Source: Rhodocyclaceae bacterium | GTDB lineage: Bacteria; Pseudomonadota; Gammaproteobacteria; Burkholderiales; Rhodocyclaceae | Length of the DNA: 7,964 nt | Direction of reading: 5' to 3' | Assembly: GCA_016791085.1 (NCBI GenBank) | Contig: JAEUNN010000402.1 | Coordinates: 1-7,964 of the forward strand | Shown: positions 1 to 5,747 of the stretch, piece by piece | Position numbering within the stretch: the first letter of the stretch is position 1 | How the letters are laid out: each line of letters opens with the position of its first letter | Notes under the pieces: generated by a model | Seen by the model: the letters and a program-made list of their open reading frames with translations, nothing else | What the model was told of the DNA's origin: nothing | The model's database searches: none | Translations under genes and position numbers: made by a program

Positions 1-122
1 TACAGGTTTATGCCGAACGCGGTCCGGACCGCAGCCAGGTGGTCAAAGTCACTGAAGCCACGCTGACCTACGTCGCCCTGAACGCTGACGGCAGCAAGCG
101 CGCCTTGCCGCCCGAGTCGTAA
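1..122 (+). CDS. Acyl-CoA thioesterase (YciA-like, hotdog fold), C-terminal end only
   Basis: This is the 3' end of a gene that begins before the window; codons are in phase from base 3 and the stop is TAA at 120-122. The 39 visible residues contain VVKVTEATLTYVALNADG followed by KRALPPES. This matches the C-terminal strand and tail of YciA-type acyl-CoA hydrolases, where the E. coli protein reads KATEALFKYVAVDPEGKPRALPVE-like. Members of this family hydrolyse acyl-CoA to free acid and CoA in the cytoplasm and act as hexameric hotdog proteins. The catalytic aspartate and the N-terminal helix lie outside the window, so activity cannot be judged. It points the same way as the FadL gene 161 bases downstream, but hairpins lie between them, so co-transcription is unproven. 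The family call is strong from the tail motif; substrate range is unknown. Confidence 0.82.
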   Translation, partial: QVYAERGPDRSQVVKVTEATLTYVALNADGSKRALPPES

Positions 123-153
123 AAAAACCCACGCGCGCCCCGCCTGGAGCGCC

Positions 154-180
154 CGCCGCGCAGCATCTGCTTGCGCGGCG
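154..180 (+). terminator. Stem-loop after the thioesterase gene (possible terminator without a T-run)
   Basis: Bases 154-162 (CGCCGCGCA) pair perfectly with 172-180 (TGCGCGGCG) around a 9-base loop, 31 bases after the thioesterase stop. No T-run follows on the + strand, so it does not meet the classical intrinsic terminator pattern. It may act with Rho or simply protect the 3' end. The seven A residues at 121-127 would read as a T-run on the other strand, but they are 26 bases from the stem and no - strand gene ends here. Confidence 0.4.
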
Positions 181-212
181 CGGCATTCTGGTTTGAAATC
201 CTTTATGAAGGG

Positions 213-234
213 ACATGCCGCGCCTGCGGCATGT
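213..234 (+). promoter_or_regulatory. Perfect 9-bp hairpin in the fadL leader
   Basis: Bases 213-221 (ACATGCCGC) pair perfectly with 226-234 (GCGGCATGT) across the 4-base loop GCCT. The hairpin ends 36 bases before the ribosome binding site of the FadL gene. There is no T-run after it. It could be the end of the previous transcript, a 5' leader structure that affects fadL mRNA stability, or an operator for a dimeric regulator. The structure is directly visible; the role is inference. Confidence 0.4.
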
Positions 235-270
235 CAGCTTGAGCCGGCGCTCGATACGGCTCATCACAAA

Positions 271-276
271 GAGGGG
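271..276 (+). promoter_or_regulatory. Ribosome binding site of the FadL gene
   Basis: GAGGGG ends 7 bases before the ATG at 284. It selects that ATG over the longer open frame that begins at 215, because the longer version would put extra arginine-rich residues in front of a clear signal peptide. Confidence 0.7.
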
Positions 277-283
277 GTACAGC

Positions 284-1549
284 ATGTCCATCCAACGCAA
301 GTCGCTGCGCCTGCTGCCCGCACTCGTTGCGGCAGTCTGCGCAAGTTCTGCCGGCGCAGCCGGATTCGCGCTGCTGGAACAGAACGCGAGCGGCATAGGC
401 AACGCCTATGCCGGCACCGCAGCGTCCGCCGAAGACGCCAGCACGATCTATTTCAATCCGGCCGGCATGGCTTTCCTGCCTGCGGGCAACATGCATTTTG
501 CGGGCAGCATCGATCTGGTGCGGCCCAGCTCCAAATTTCACGACGAAGGTTCGGCCCCGCCCACCGGCTATCCCGCGCGCGGCGGCGAGGGCGGCGACAT
601 AGGCGGCTGGAACGTGGTGCCGGCCGCGTTTTTCGCACTGCGCGTCAATGACAAGATCAGCCTGGGTCTGGGTCTGGGGGCGCCGTTCGGCTTGAAGACG
701 GAATACGACAGCGACTGGAAAGGCCGCTTCCAGGCCACCAAGTCGGAAATCAAAACCATCAACCTCAATCCGTCCATTTCATTCCGGCCCAACGAGCGCA
801 TGGCATTCGGACTGGGCATCAATTATCAGAAATTCGATGCGGACCTGCGCAACCAGGCGCGCATCGGACCGGCAATTGAAACCGCCGTCAAGGTCGAGGG
901 CGATGACAGTTCATGGGGCTACAACCTGGGCGCGATGTACCAGGTGTCGAACGCCATGCGCGTCGGTGTGAGCTATCGCTCCGCGATCAAATACCGCCTT
1001 GAAGGCAGGGTTTCCGCCGATGCGCCGATACCGGTGCTGAATACCGGGGTCCATGCCGACGTCAAGGTGCCGGACAGTTTCACGCTCAGCGTGGCGCAAA
1101 AGCTCAACGACAAGTGGGAAATGCTGGGCGACCTGCAATGGACGGGCTGGTCGAGTCTGCAGGAACTGGCCATTTATCGCAGCGACGGTACCTTGCTTAC
1201 GCGCGAAGTCCTGGAATGGCGCGATACGTTCCGCATCGCGCTGGGCGGCAATTATCGCTATAACGACGCCTGGAAACTGCGCTTCGGTCTGGCTTACGAT
1301 CAGTCGCCGGTGGGCGACTCGCACCGCTTGCCGCGCCTGCCCGACAACGACAGGTTCTGGATTTCCGGCGGCGCGCAATGGAAGCCGGCCGGCATGGCGG
1401 GTGTCGTCGATATCGGCATCGCCTACCTGTTCATGCGCACGCCGACCATTAACAACAATCAGGGCAACCTGGTCGGAAAAGGCTTGTTGAGAGGCGACTA
1501 TGACTCCAACGTGCTCATACTGGGCGCGCAATATTCGCAAAGTTTCTGA
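284..1549 (+). CDS. FadL-family outer-membrane transporter (long-chain fatty acid or hydrophobic compound channel)
   Basis: The 421-residue protein belongs to the FadL/TodX/OmpP1 family (Toluene_X): 14-strand outer-membrane barrels that pass long-chain fatty acids or aromatic hydrocarbons into the cell. Residues 1-25 form a signal peptide: QRKSLRL basic start, hydrophobic PALVAAVCASS, and likely signal peptidase I cleavage at AGA|AGF. The mature start GFALLEQNASGIGNAYAG is the family's N-terminal hatch segment. It is followed by DASTIYFNPAGMAFLP (residues about 51-66) with the conserved NPAG. The chain ends QYSQSF, and a terminal Phe is typical for BAM-inserted barrels. Length is close to E. 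coli FadL (446 residues with signal). The start is set by GAGGGG 7 bases upstream. The gene ends in its own intrinsic terminator. A crotonase gene follows and a thioesterase gene precedes, which suits lipid or hydrophobic acid catabolism. The exact substrate cannot be read from sequence, and the symbol fadL would be by family only. Confidence 0.88.
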   Translation: MSIQRKSLRLLPALVAAVCASSAGAAGFALLEQNASGIGNAYAGTAASAEDASTIYFNPAGMAFLPAGNMHFAGSIDLVRPSSKFHDEGSAPPTGYPARGGEGGDIGGWNVVPAAFFALRVNDKISLGLGLGAPFGLKTEYDSDWKGRFQATKSEIKTINLNPSISFRPNERMAFGLGINYQKFDADLRNQARIGPAIETAVKVEGDDSSWGYNLGAMYQVSNAMRVGVSYRSAIKYRLEGRVSADAPIPVLNTGVHADVKVPDSFTLSVAQKLNDKWEMLGDLQWTGWSSLQELAIYRSDGTLLTREVLEWRDTFRIALGGNYRYNDAWKLRFGLAYDQSPVGDSHRLPRLPDNDRFWISGGAQWKPAGMAGVVDIGIAYLFMRTPTINNNQGNLVGKGLLRGDYDSNVLILGAQYSQSF

Positions 1550-1557
1550 AGCTCCCG

Positions 1558-1573
1558 CGCGCCGGCCGGCGCG
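1558..1573. repeat. 16-bp perfect palindrome after the FadL stop
   Basis: CGCGCCGGCCGGCGCG is fully self-complementary and starts 9 bases after the FadL stop codon. As RNA it could extend a 3' hairpin ahead of the main terminator at 1588. As DNA it is a simple GC palindrome, which arises easily at this base composition, so no binding function is claimed. Confidence 0.45.
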
Positions 1574-1587
1574 TGGCGCATAATTTC

Positions 1588-1618
1588 AGGCCGCGCCGTG
1601 AGCGCGGCCTTTCTATTT
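1588..1618 (+). terminator. Rho-independent terminator of the FadL gene
   Basis: AGGCCGCGC (1588-1596) pairs perfectly with GCGCGGCCT (1602-1610) around the loop CGTGA, followed at once by TTCTATTT. This is a 9-bp GC-rich stem with a T-rich tail, the best terminator in the window. It separates the FadL transcript from the crotonase gene whose ribosome binding site lies at 1634. Confidence 0.82.
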
Positions 1619-1646
1619 GCCATTACCCGCCGCAGGAGTTACGCGC

Positions 1647-2447
1647 ATGAACGATACCGTCCAGCTATCCGTCGCAGCCGGCGTGGCGACCTTGCGCCTG
1701 AATCGCCCGGCGCAACTCAATGCCCTGTCGGCCGACATGATGCAGGCCCTGCGCGGCGCCAGTGTAGCCGCCGCGGCCCATCCCGAGGCGGCGGTAATCG
1801 TGATCGAAGGCGCCGGCAGTCATTTCATGGCGGGCGGCGACATACGCGAATTCCACTCGCACCTGCACCTCGATGGGGCGGCCCGGCTGGAAACCTTCCG
1901 GGCCATGATAGAACAATGGATCAACCCGGCCGTGGCGGCACTGCGCGACGCACCGCAACCCGTGATCGCCAAGGTGCGCGGCGCCTGTGCCGGCTTCGGG
2001 CTGTCGCTCATGCTCGCCTGCGACTTTGCGCTGGCCGCCGACGATGCGGTGTTCACGACCGCCTATGCGCAGATCGCGCTGGCGCCGGACGGCGCGCAAA
2101 CCTGGTTTTTGCCGCGCATCGTGGGCAGCCGCAAGGCCACTGAACTGCTCATGCTGTCGGAGCGGCTGTCCGCCGCCCAGGCGCTGGAACTGGGGCTGGT
2201 CAATCGCGTGCTGCCGGGCGCGGAACTGGACGCCGCGGTGGCCGCGCTGGCCGCGCGCCTGGCCGCCGGACCGCGCCAGGCTTATGCGGAAATGAAACGC
2301 CTGCTGCGCCAGTCGGGCAGCGCCGATCTGGCCCCGCAATGTGCCGCCGAAGCGCTGGCATTTGCGCGCTGTGCCGCCGGCGCCGATTTCGACGAAGGCA
2401 TTACGGCATTTCTGGAAAAGCGCAAGCCGCGGTTTTCGGGCCGCTGA
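1647..2447 (+). CDS. Crotonase-superfamily protein (enoyl-CoA hydratase/isomerase, PaaG-like active site)
   Basis: This 266-residue protein has the usual length and fold signature of ECH_1 proteins, which act on acyl-CoA thioesters in the cytoplasm. The ATG is preceded by AGGAG (1634-1638), 8 bases away. The first oxyanion-hole segment is HFMAGGDI (residues 59-66) and the second is GACAGFGLSL (112-121). FTTAYAQIALAPDGAQTWFLP spans 136-156, and AQALELGLVNRVLP is typical of the C-terminal trimerisation part. By eye alignment, the two catalytic glutamates of classical hydratases (rat Glu144 and Glu164) are replaced by Ser120 and Tyr140. Asp148 sits at the place of PaaG Asp136 and the dienoyl-CoA isomerase Asp204. 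An isomerase-type role (double-bond shift, or ring epoxide isomerisation as in PaaG) is therefore more likely than plain hydration. No paa or beta-oxidation genes are adjacent in view, so the pathway is open. The family is near certain; the reaction is inferred. Confidence 0.9.
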   Translation: MNDTVQLSVAAGVATLRLNRPAQLNALSADMMQALRGASVAAAAHPEAAVIVIEGAGSHFMAGGDIREFHSHLHLDGAARLETFRAMIEQWINPAVAALRDAPQPVIAKVRGACAGFGLSLMLACDFALAADDAVFTTAYAQIALAPDGAQTWFLPRIVGSRKATELLMLSERLSAAQALELGLVNRVLPGAELDAAVAALAARLAAGPRQAYAEMKRLLRQSGSADLAPQCAAEALAFARCAAGADFDEGITAFLEKRKPRFSGR

Positions 2448-2467
2448 ACCGGCCCGCCTAGTGCCGG

Positions 2468-2695
2468 CTAGCGCGCCGCCTCGCTGGCGGCTTGCAGCGC
2501 CTCGCGCAGCACGCTCAGGTCGCCGATGTGGTTGGACAGCACCAGTATGAGCCGCGCGTCCAGCGCGGCGCACTGTTCGGCGTCGAGATCGCGGTAGGCC
2601 GCGTTGAGCAATTCGTAAAATTCGTCGCCGCAATCGTAGTCGTGCTCGCTGCGGCGCGCCGGGTCGTGGAAATTCGGGTCGAGTATCAGGGGCAT
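2468..2695 (-). CDS. DUF2783 small protein, function unknown
   Basis: This 75-residue acidic, leucine- and alanine-rich cytoplasmic protein begins MPLILDPNF and carries DEFYELLNAAYRDL, then ALDARLILVLSNHIGDL and VLREALQAA. This pattern (DPNF, FYE-LL-A-R-L, LNARL-LLL-NHIGD-VL-EAL) is what I know of the DUF2783 family, whose biochemical role is undescribed. There is no signal peptide, membrane helix or cysteine motif apart from Cys25 and Cys44 of unclear meaning (numbering is approximate). An ATG three codons upstream (2704) is possible. GGAG at 2705-2708 abuts that ATG but sits 9 bases from the ATG at 2695, and family members usually start just before DPNF, so 2695 is chosen. The gene lies 65 bases downstream of glgX on the same strand and converges on the crotonase gene with a 20-base gap. 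It may share the glgX transcript or use the weak promoter proposed at 2737-2764. Confidence 0.78.
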   Translation of the reverse strand: MPLILDPNFHDPARRSEHDYDCGDEFYELLNAAYRDLDAEQCAALDARLILVLSNHIGDLSVLREALQAASEAAR

Positions 2696-2704
2696 GCAGG
2701 CCAT

Positions 2705-2708
2705 CTCC
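2705..2708 (-). promoter_or_regulatory. Ribosome binding site that decides the DUF2783 start
   Basis: On the - strand GGAG is directly followed by ATG (2704-2702) and is 9 bases before a second in-frame ATG (2695-2693). Only the second spacing is workable for a Shine-Dalgarno contact, so the downstream start is preferred. Confidence 0.55.
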
Positions 2709-2736
2709 GGGCGGCGCGCACGGCGCGCGGCTGCCT

Positions 2737-2764
2737 ATTGTCGCATTTCGCGCCGTGGGTTCAA
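2737..2764 (-). promoter_or_regulatory. Possible sigma70 promoter for the DUF2783 gene
   Basis: On the - strand TTGAAC (2764-2759) and GACAAT (2742-2737) lie 16 bases apart, each matching four of six consensus bases. Transcription would start near 2730 and leave a leader of about 35 bases before the start at 2695. The TTGAAC overlaps the stop codon of glgX. The match is modest and is offered only because the stretch CGACAATAGG is A/T-richer than its surroundings. Confidence 0.3.
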
Positions 2765-4863
2765 GCGCTTGCGTGCGGCGCGTCGATGTGCACCTCGTGC
2801 CCGGCCGCGCCCAGCACGGTCAGGCTGTGCGCGGGCAGGTGCAGGGCGCGCCGGCCCTCGTGCCAGCCCGCCGCAGCCGGCGCGGCCGCGCTCGCCAGCA
2901 GCACCTGCCATAGTCCGCCGGGCAAGGTGAAGTCGGTCCCGTAGCCGTGCGAATTGATGAGCAGCAACAAGGGCGCCTTGCTCTTCGGCGGCCGCGCGAT
3001 CAGGCAGCCCAGCACGTGGCGGTCCGGCAGGTGCCAGCTGTCGTGGGCGACGCCGTCGCCATGGGTATCTATCCAGGACAGATCGGCCAGGCCGTGCACA
3101 TCCTGCACGCCGTCGTACCAGCGGTCGGCGTGCAAGCCGGCGGCGCGGCGCAGCCGCAGCACGCGCGCCGTGAAATCTATCAAGTCGTCGTCGGCGCGCG
3201 ACCAGTCCAGCCAGGTCGTGACATTGTCCTGGCAATAGGGGTTGTTGTTGCCGCGCTGGCTGTGGCCGAATTCGTCGCCGGCCGCCAGCATGGGCGTGCC
3301 CTGGGCGAGCAGCGTGGTGGCCAGCAGCGCGCGCTTGACCTGGCGCCGGCGCGCGCTGATGGCGGCGTCGTCGCTCGGACCTTCGACGCCGAAATTCGCG
3401 CTGTGGTTATGCGCATGGCCGTCGCGGTTATCTTCGCCGTTGGCATGGTTGTGCTTGTGCTCGTAGCTCACCAGGTCCGCCAGCGTGAAGCCGTCGTGCG
3501 ACACGCAATAATTCACGCTGGCCGAAGGCATGCGCCCGCGCGGCTGGAATATGTCCGACGAGCCGCACAGGCGCAGCGCGAAATCGCCGCGCGTGCTGGC
3601 GCGATGCACCCAGAATGCGCGCATGGTGTCGCGGAAGCGGTCGTTCCACTCCAGCCAGCCGGGCGGAAATGCGCCGAGTTGGTAGCCGCTGTGGCCCACG
3701 TCCCAAGGCTCGGCAATCAGTTTGAGGCGCGACAGCAAGGGGTCCTGCGCGATGGCCGAGAAAAACGCCGCGCGCGCGTCGAAGCCGTGGTCGCCGCGCC
3801 CCAGCACCGGCGCGAGGTCGAAGCGGAATCCATCGACGTGCATGTCGCCGGCCCAGTAGCGCAAGCTGTCCATGACCAGCTGCAGCACGCGCGGATGCCG
3901 CAGATCGAGTGCATTGCCGCAGCCGCTCACGTTTTCGTAATGCATGCGCGCATGCGGCGGCAGGCGGTAATAACTGGCGTTGTCTAGGCCGCGGAAACTT
4001 AGTGTCGGTCCGTGTTCGTTGCCCTCGGCGGTGTGGTTGTACACCACGTCCAGAATCACCTCGATGCCTGCGGCATGGAGGCGGCGCACCATGGTGCGGA
4101 ATTCGTCGCGCGCGGACCGCCCGTCCGTCGCCGAGGCGAGGCGCGGATCCGGGCAGAAAAAACCTATCGTGTTGTAGCCCCAATAGTTGCTCAGCCCCTG
4201 TTCGACTAGCCGCTGTTCGTCCAGGCACTGATGCACCGGCAGCAAATTGACGGCGCTTACGCCCAGGCGCCGCAGGTGCGCGATGGACGCCTCGCTGGCG
4301 AGCCCCGCGTAAGTTCCGCGCCAAGCCGGCGGCACGCCTTCGAGCAGCCGCGTGTAGCCGCGCACATGCACTTCGTAGAGCACCGTGTCGGCCAGCGGCG
4401 TATGCAGATGGCCGTCGCCCTGCCAGTCGTAGTGGTCGGCCACCACGCGCGCCTTCAAGGCCACGGCGGCGTTGTCGGCGCTGTCCATGTGGCCCGGGTG
4501 GTGCAGGTCGGCGCCGAAATGTTCGTCGTGCCAGGCGTAGCGGCCGACGATTTCGCGCGCGTAGGGGTCCAGCAGCACCTTGTTGGGATTGCAGCGATGT
4601 CCGCGATCGGGCCACCACGGGCCATGCACGCGCAGTCCATACACGAGGCCCGGCGCCGCGCCCGGCAGGTAGGCGTGCCAAATGTCGTGGGTGTGGCCGG
4701 GCATGGGGGTGCGCGACAATTCCTGCCGGCCCTCGGCATCGAACAGGCACAGTTCCACGCGCTGTGCTGCATGCGAAAACACCGCGAAATTGACGCCGGC
4801 GCCATCGCTATGGGCGCCCAGCGGCCAGGCGCGGCCGGGCTGCAGGGTGTTCAGCTTTTCCAT
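2761..4863 (-). CDS. glgX: Glycogen debranching enzyme GlgX (GH13 isoamylase-type)
   Basis: This 700-residue cytoplasmic enzyme cleaves alpha-1,6 branches of phosphorylase-trimmed glycogen, releasing short maltooligosaccharides. Residues about 8-100 are the CBM48 domain (GRAWPLGAHSDGAGVNFAVFS, then CNPNKVLLDPYA). The GH13 barrel follows. Region I is DVVYNH (272-277) and region II is DGFRFDLAP with nucleophile Asp349. Region III is LIAEPWD with acid/base Glu385, and region IV is VSHDGFTLADL with His456-Asp457. GlgX hallmarks NYWGYNTIGFF (227-236) and GDEFGHSQRGNNNPYCQDN (529-547) are present. A C-terminal beta domain ends near 690. All catalytic residues are intact. E. coli GlgX has 657 residues, so this is slightly long. 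The first in-frame ATG is at 4863 and its MEKLNTLQPGRAWPLG start fits the family; the frame stays open to a TTG at 4968, but that stretch is arginine/proline-rich and looks non-coding. No strong Shine-Dalgarno precedes 4863. No glgA, glgB, glgC or glgP is in view. Confidence 0.95.
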   Translation of the reverse strand: MEKLNTLQPGRAWPLGAHSDGAGVNFAVFSHAAQRVELCLFDAEGRQELSRTPMPGHTHDIWHAYLPGAAPGLVYGLRVHGPWWPDRGHRCNPNKVLLDPYAREIVGRYAWHDEHFGADLHHPGHMDSADNAAVALKARVVADHYDWQGDGHLHTPLADTVLYEVHVRGYTRLLEGVPPAWRGTYAGLASEASIAHLRRLGVSAVNLLPVHQCLDEQRLVEQGLSNYWGYNTIGFFCPDPRLASATDGRSARDEFRTMVRRLHAAGIEVILDVVYNHTAEGNEHGPTLSFRGLDNASYYRLPPHARMHYENVSGCGNALDLRHPRVLQLVMDSLRYWAGDMHVDGFRFDLAPVLGRGDHGFDARAAFFSAIAQDPLLSRLKLIAEPWDVGHSGYQLGAFPPGWLEWNDRFRDTMRAFWVHRASTRGDFALRLCGSSDIFQPRGRMPSASVNYCVSHDGFTLADLVSYEHKHNHANGEDNRDGHAHNHSANFGVEGPSDDAAISARRRQVKRALLATTLLAQGTPMLAAGDEFGHSQRGNNNPYCQDNVTTWLDWSRADDDLIDFTARVLRLRRAAGLHADRWYDGVQDVHGLADLSWIDTHGDGVAHDSWHLPDRHVLGCLIARPPKSKAPLLLLINSHGYGTDFTLPGGLWQVLLASAAAPAAAGWHEGRRALHLPAHSLTVLGAAGHEVHIDAPHASA

Positions 4864-5056
4864 GCGCCGGCGGCCGGGCGGGCCGCATACATGCGCACAG
4901 CGCGGCAGGGCGCGGCGACTGACGGGCGAATGCGGGTACTCCCGCGCGTCATGATGGGCGGCTCGCAAACGTAATCATGCACGCCATGCTACACCCTGCG
5001 CCAAGCCATCCGGCGCGGCAAAGTGCCGCGCCGGATGTGCCTGCGGCATGCGGCAT
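4864..5056. other. Intergenic region between narL and glgX
   Basis: These 193 bases separate the narL stop from the glgX start; both genes run leftward. The segment holds the strong hairpin at 5007-5037 and a small GCGGG/CCCGC stem at 4933-4946. I searched the - strand for a glgX promoter and found no pair of -35 and -10 hexamers worth calling. Confidence 0.5.
5007..5037 (-). terminator. Long perfect hairpin after narL (terminator-like, no T-run)
   Basis: Bases 5007-5020 (CATCCGGCGCGGCA) pair over 14 bp without mismatch with 5024-5037, leaving a 3-base loop. The hairpin starts 19 bases after the narL stop on the - strand. The bases that follow it in the direction of narL transcription are GGCTTGGCG, so there is no T-tract. 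It is best read as the 3' end structure of the narXL transcript, acting as a weak or Rho-assisted terminator or as an RNA-stabilising stem. It separates narXL from glgX. Confidence 0.55.
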
Positions 5057-5713
5057 TCAGGATCGCATGCCCTGCTCGACCGCCCACACGGCGGCTTCCA
5101 CACGAGAGCGGAAATTGAGCTTTTTGAGCAGATTTTTGATGTGCACCTTGACCGTGCCCTCGGCGATTTCCAGGTCGCGCGCAATGAGCTTGTTGGACAG
5201 CCCGGTGGCGAGGCAGCGCAGGATGGAGCGCTCGCGCTCGGTCAGCGCGGACAGGCTGCGCCCGGCGGCCTGGGTTTCGGCGCGCAAGGCCGCGGCCAGC
5301 AGGCCGCCCAGGTTGTCGCTGATCGCGACGCGGCCGGCAATGGCGGCAGCCAGCGCGTCGAGCAAAGCTTCCGGCTCCATGTCCTTGAGCAGATAGCCGT
5401 CGGCGCCGGCCCGGATCGCCGCGACGATGTCGTCCGGGTGATCGGATACGGTCAGGATGATGATGCGCGCGCCGCAACCCGCATCGCGCAGTGCGCGCAG
5501 TGTGGCGATGCCGCCCATACCTTTCATGTTGAGATCGAGCAGGATGAGGTCGGGATCGAGTTGCTGCGCCAGTTCCACCCCGTCGCGGCCATTGGACGCC
5601 TCGCCTATGAGGCGCAGGCCGGGATCCATGGCGACCAGTTGCGCCACTCCCTTGCGAAACAGCGGATGGTCGTCGATCACGATGAGGCTGGTCGTGTCGG
5701 CAGTCTGGGTCAT
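5057..5713 (-). CDS. narL: Nitrate/nitrite response regulator NarL
   Basis: This 218-residue protein has a receiver domain (about 9-125) and a LuxR-type helix-turn-helix (about 155-215). It shows the acid pair Asp14-Asp15 in VIDDHPLFRKG, phospho-acceptor Asp60 in DPDLILLDLNM, Thr88 and Lys110 in GADGYLLKDMEPE. The HTH reads LTERERSILRCLATGLSNK, then IAEGTVKVHIKNLLKKLNF and SRVEAAVW. Many of these stretches match E. coli NarL nearly word for word (EASNG, DPDLILLDLNM, GADGYLLKDMEPE, SRVEAAVW), so NarL rather than a generic NarL/FixJ regulator is well supported. Phosphorylated NarL binds TACYYMT heptamers to control nitrate respiration genes; its targets here are outside the window. The ATG at 5713 has GAGGAA 5 bases upstream. 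It lies 34 bases after the narX stop, which fits one operon, sensor first. NarP-like function cannot be excluded. Confidence 0.92.
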   Translation of the reverse strand: MTQTADTTSLIVIDDHPLFRKGVAQLVAMDPGLRLIGEASNGRDGVELAQQLDPDLILLDLNMKGMGGIATLRALRDAGCGARIIILTVSDHPDDIVAAIRAGADGYLLKDMEPEALLDALAAAIAGRVAISDNLGGLLAAALRAETQAAGRSLSALTERERSILRCLATGLSNKLIARDLEIAEGTVKVHIKNLLKKLNFRSRVEAAVWAVEQGMRS

Positions 5714-5747
5714 TGCTGTTCCTCGCTGTAGGACGCCGCGCCGCGTT

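Noticed and set aside
215..283. N-terminal extension of the FadL protein from 215
   Set aside because: It would place 23 arginine-rich residues before a complete signal peptide and ignore the well-placed GAGGGG before ATG 284.
1665..2633. A 322-codon - strand frame opposite the crotonase gene
   Set aside because: Antisense shadow with arginine-rich, motif-free sequence; the + strand crotonase and the - strand DUF2783 gene explain the region.
3408..3467. Histidine-rich stretch in GlgX (HKHNHANGEDNRDGHAHNHS) as a metal site
   Set aside because: The HKHN-ANGE-NRDGH-HN pattern is a normal conserved part of GlgX proteins; two extra histidines are minor variation.
3428..4750. A 440-codon open frame on the - strand in another phase of glgX
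   Set aside because: Its Arg/Ala/Pro-dominated composition and lack of motifs mark it as an out-of-phase reading of glgX, whose own frame carries all GH13 motifs.
4864..4968. N-terminal extension of GlgX from a TTG at 4968
   Set aside because: The extra 35 residues are Arg/Pro/His-rich, unlike the CBM48 start of GlgX, and the ATG at 4863 gives a family-like N-terminus.
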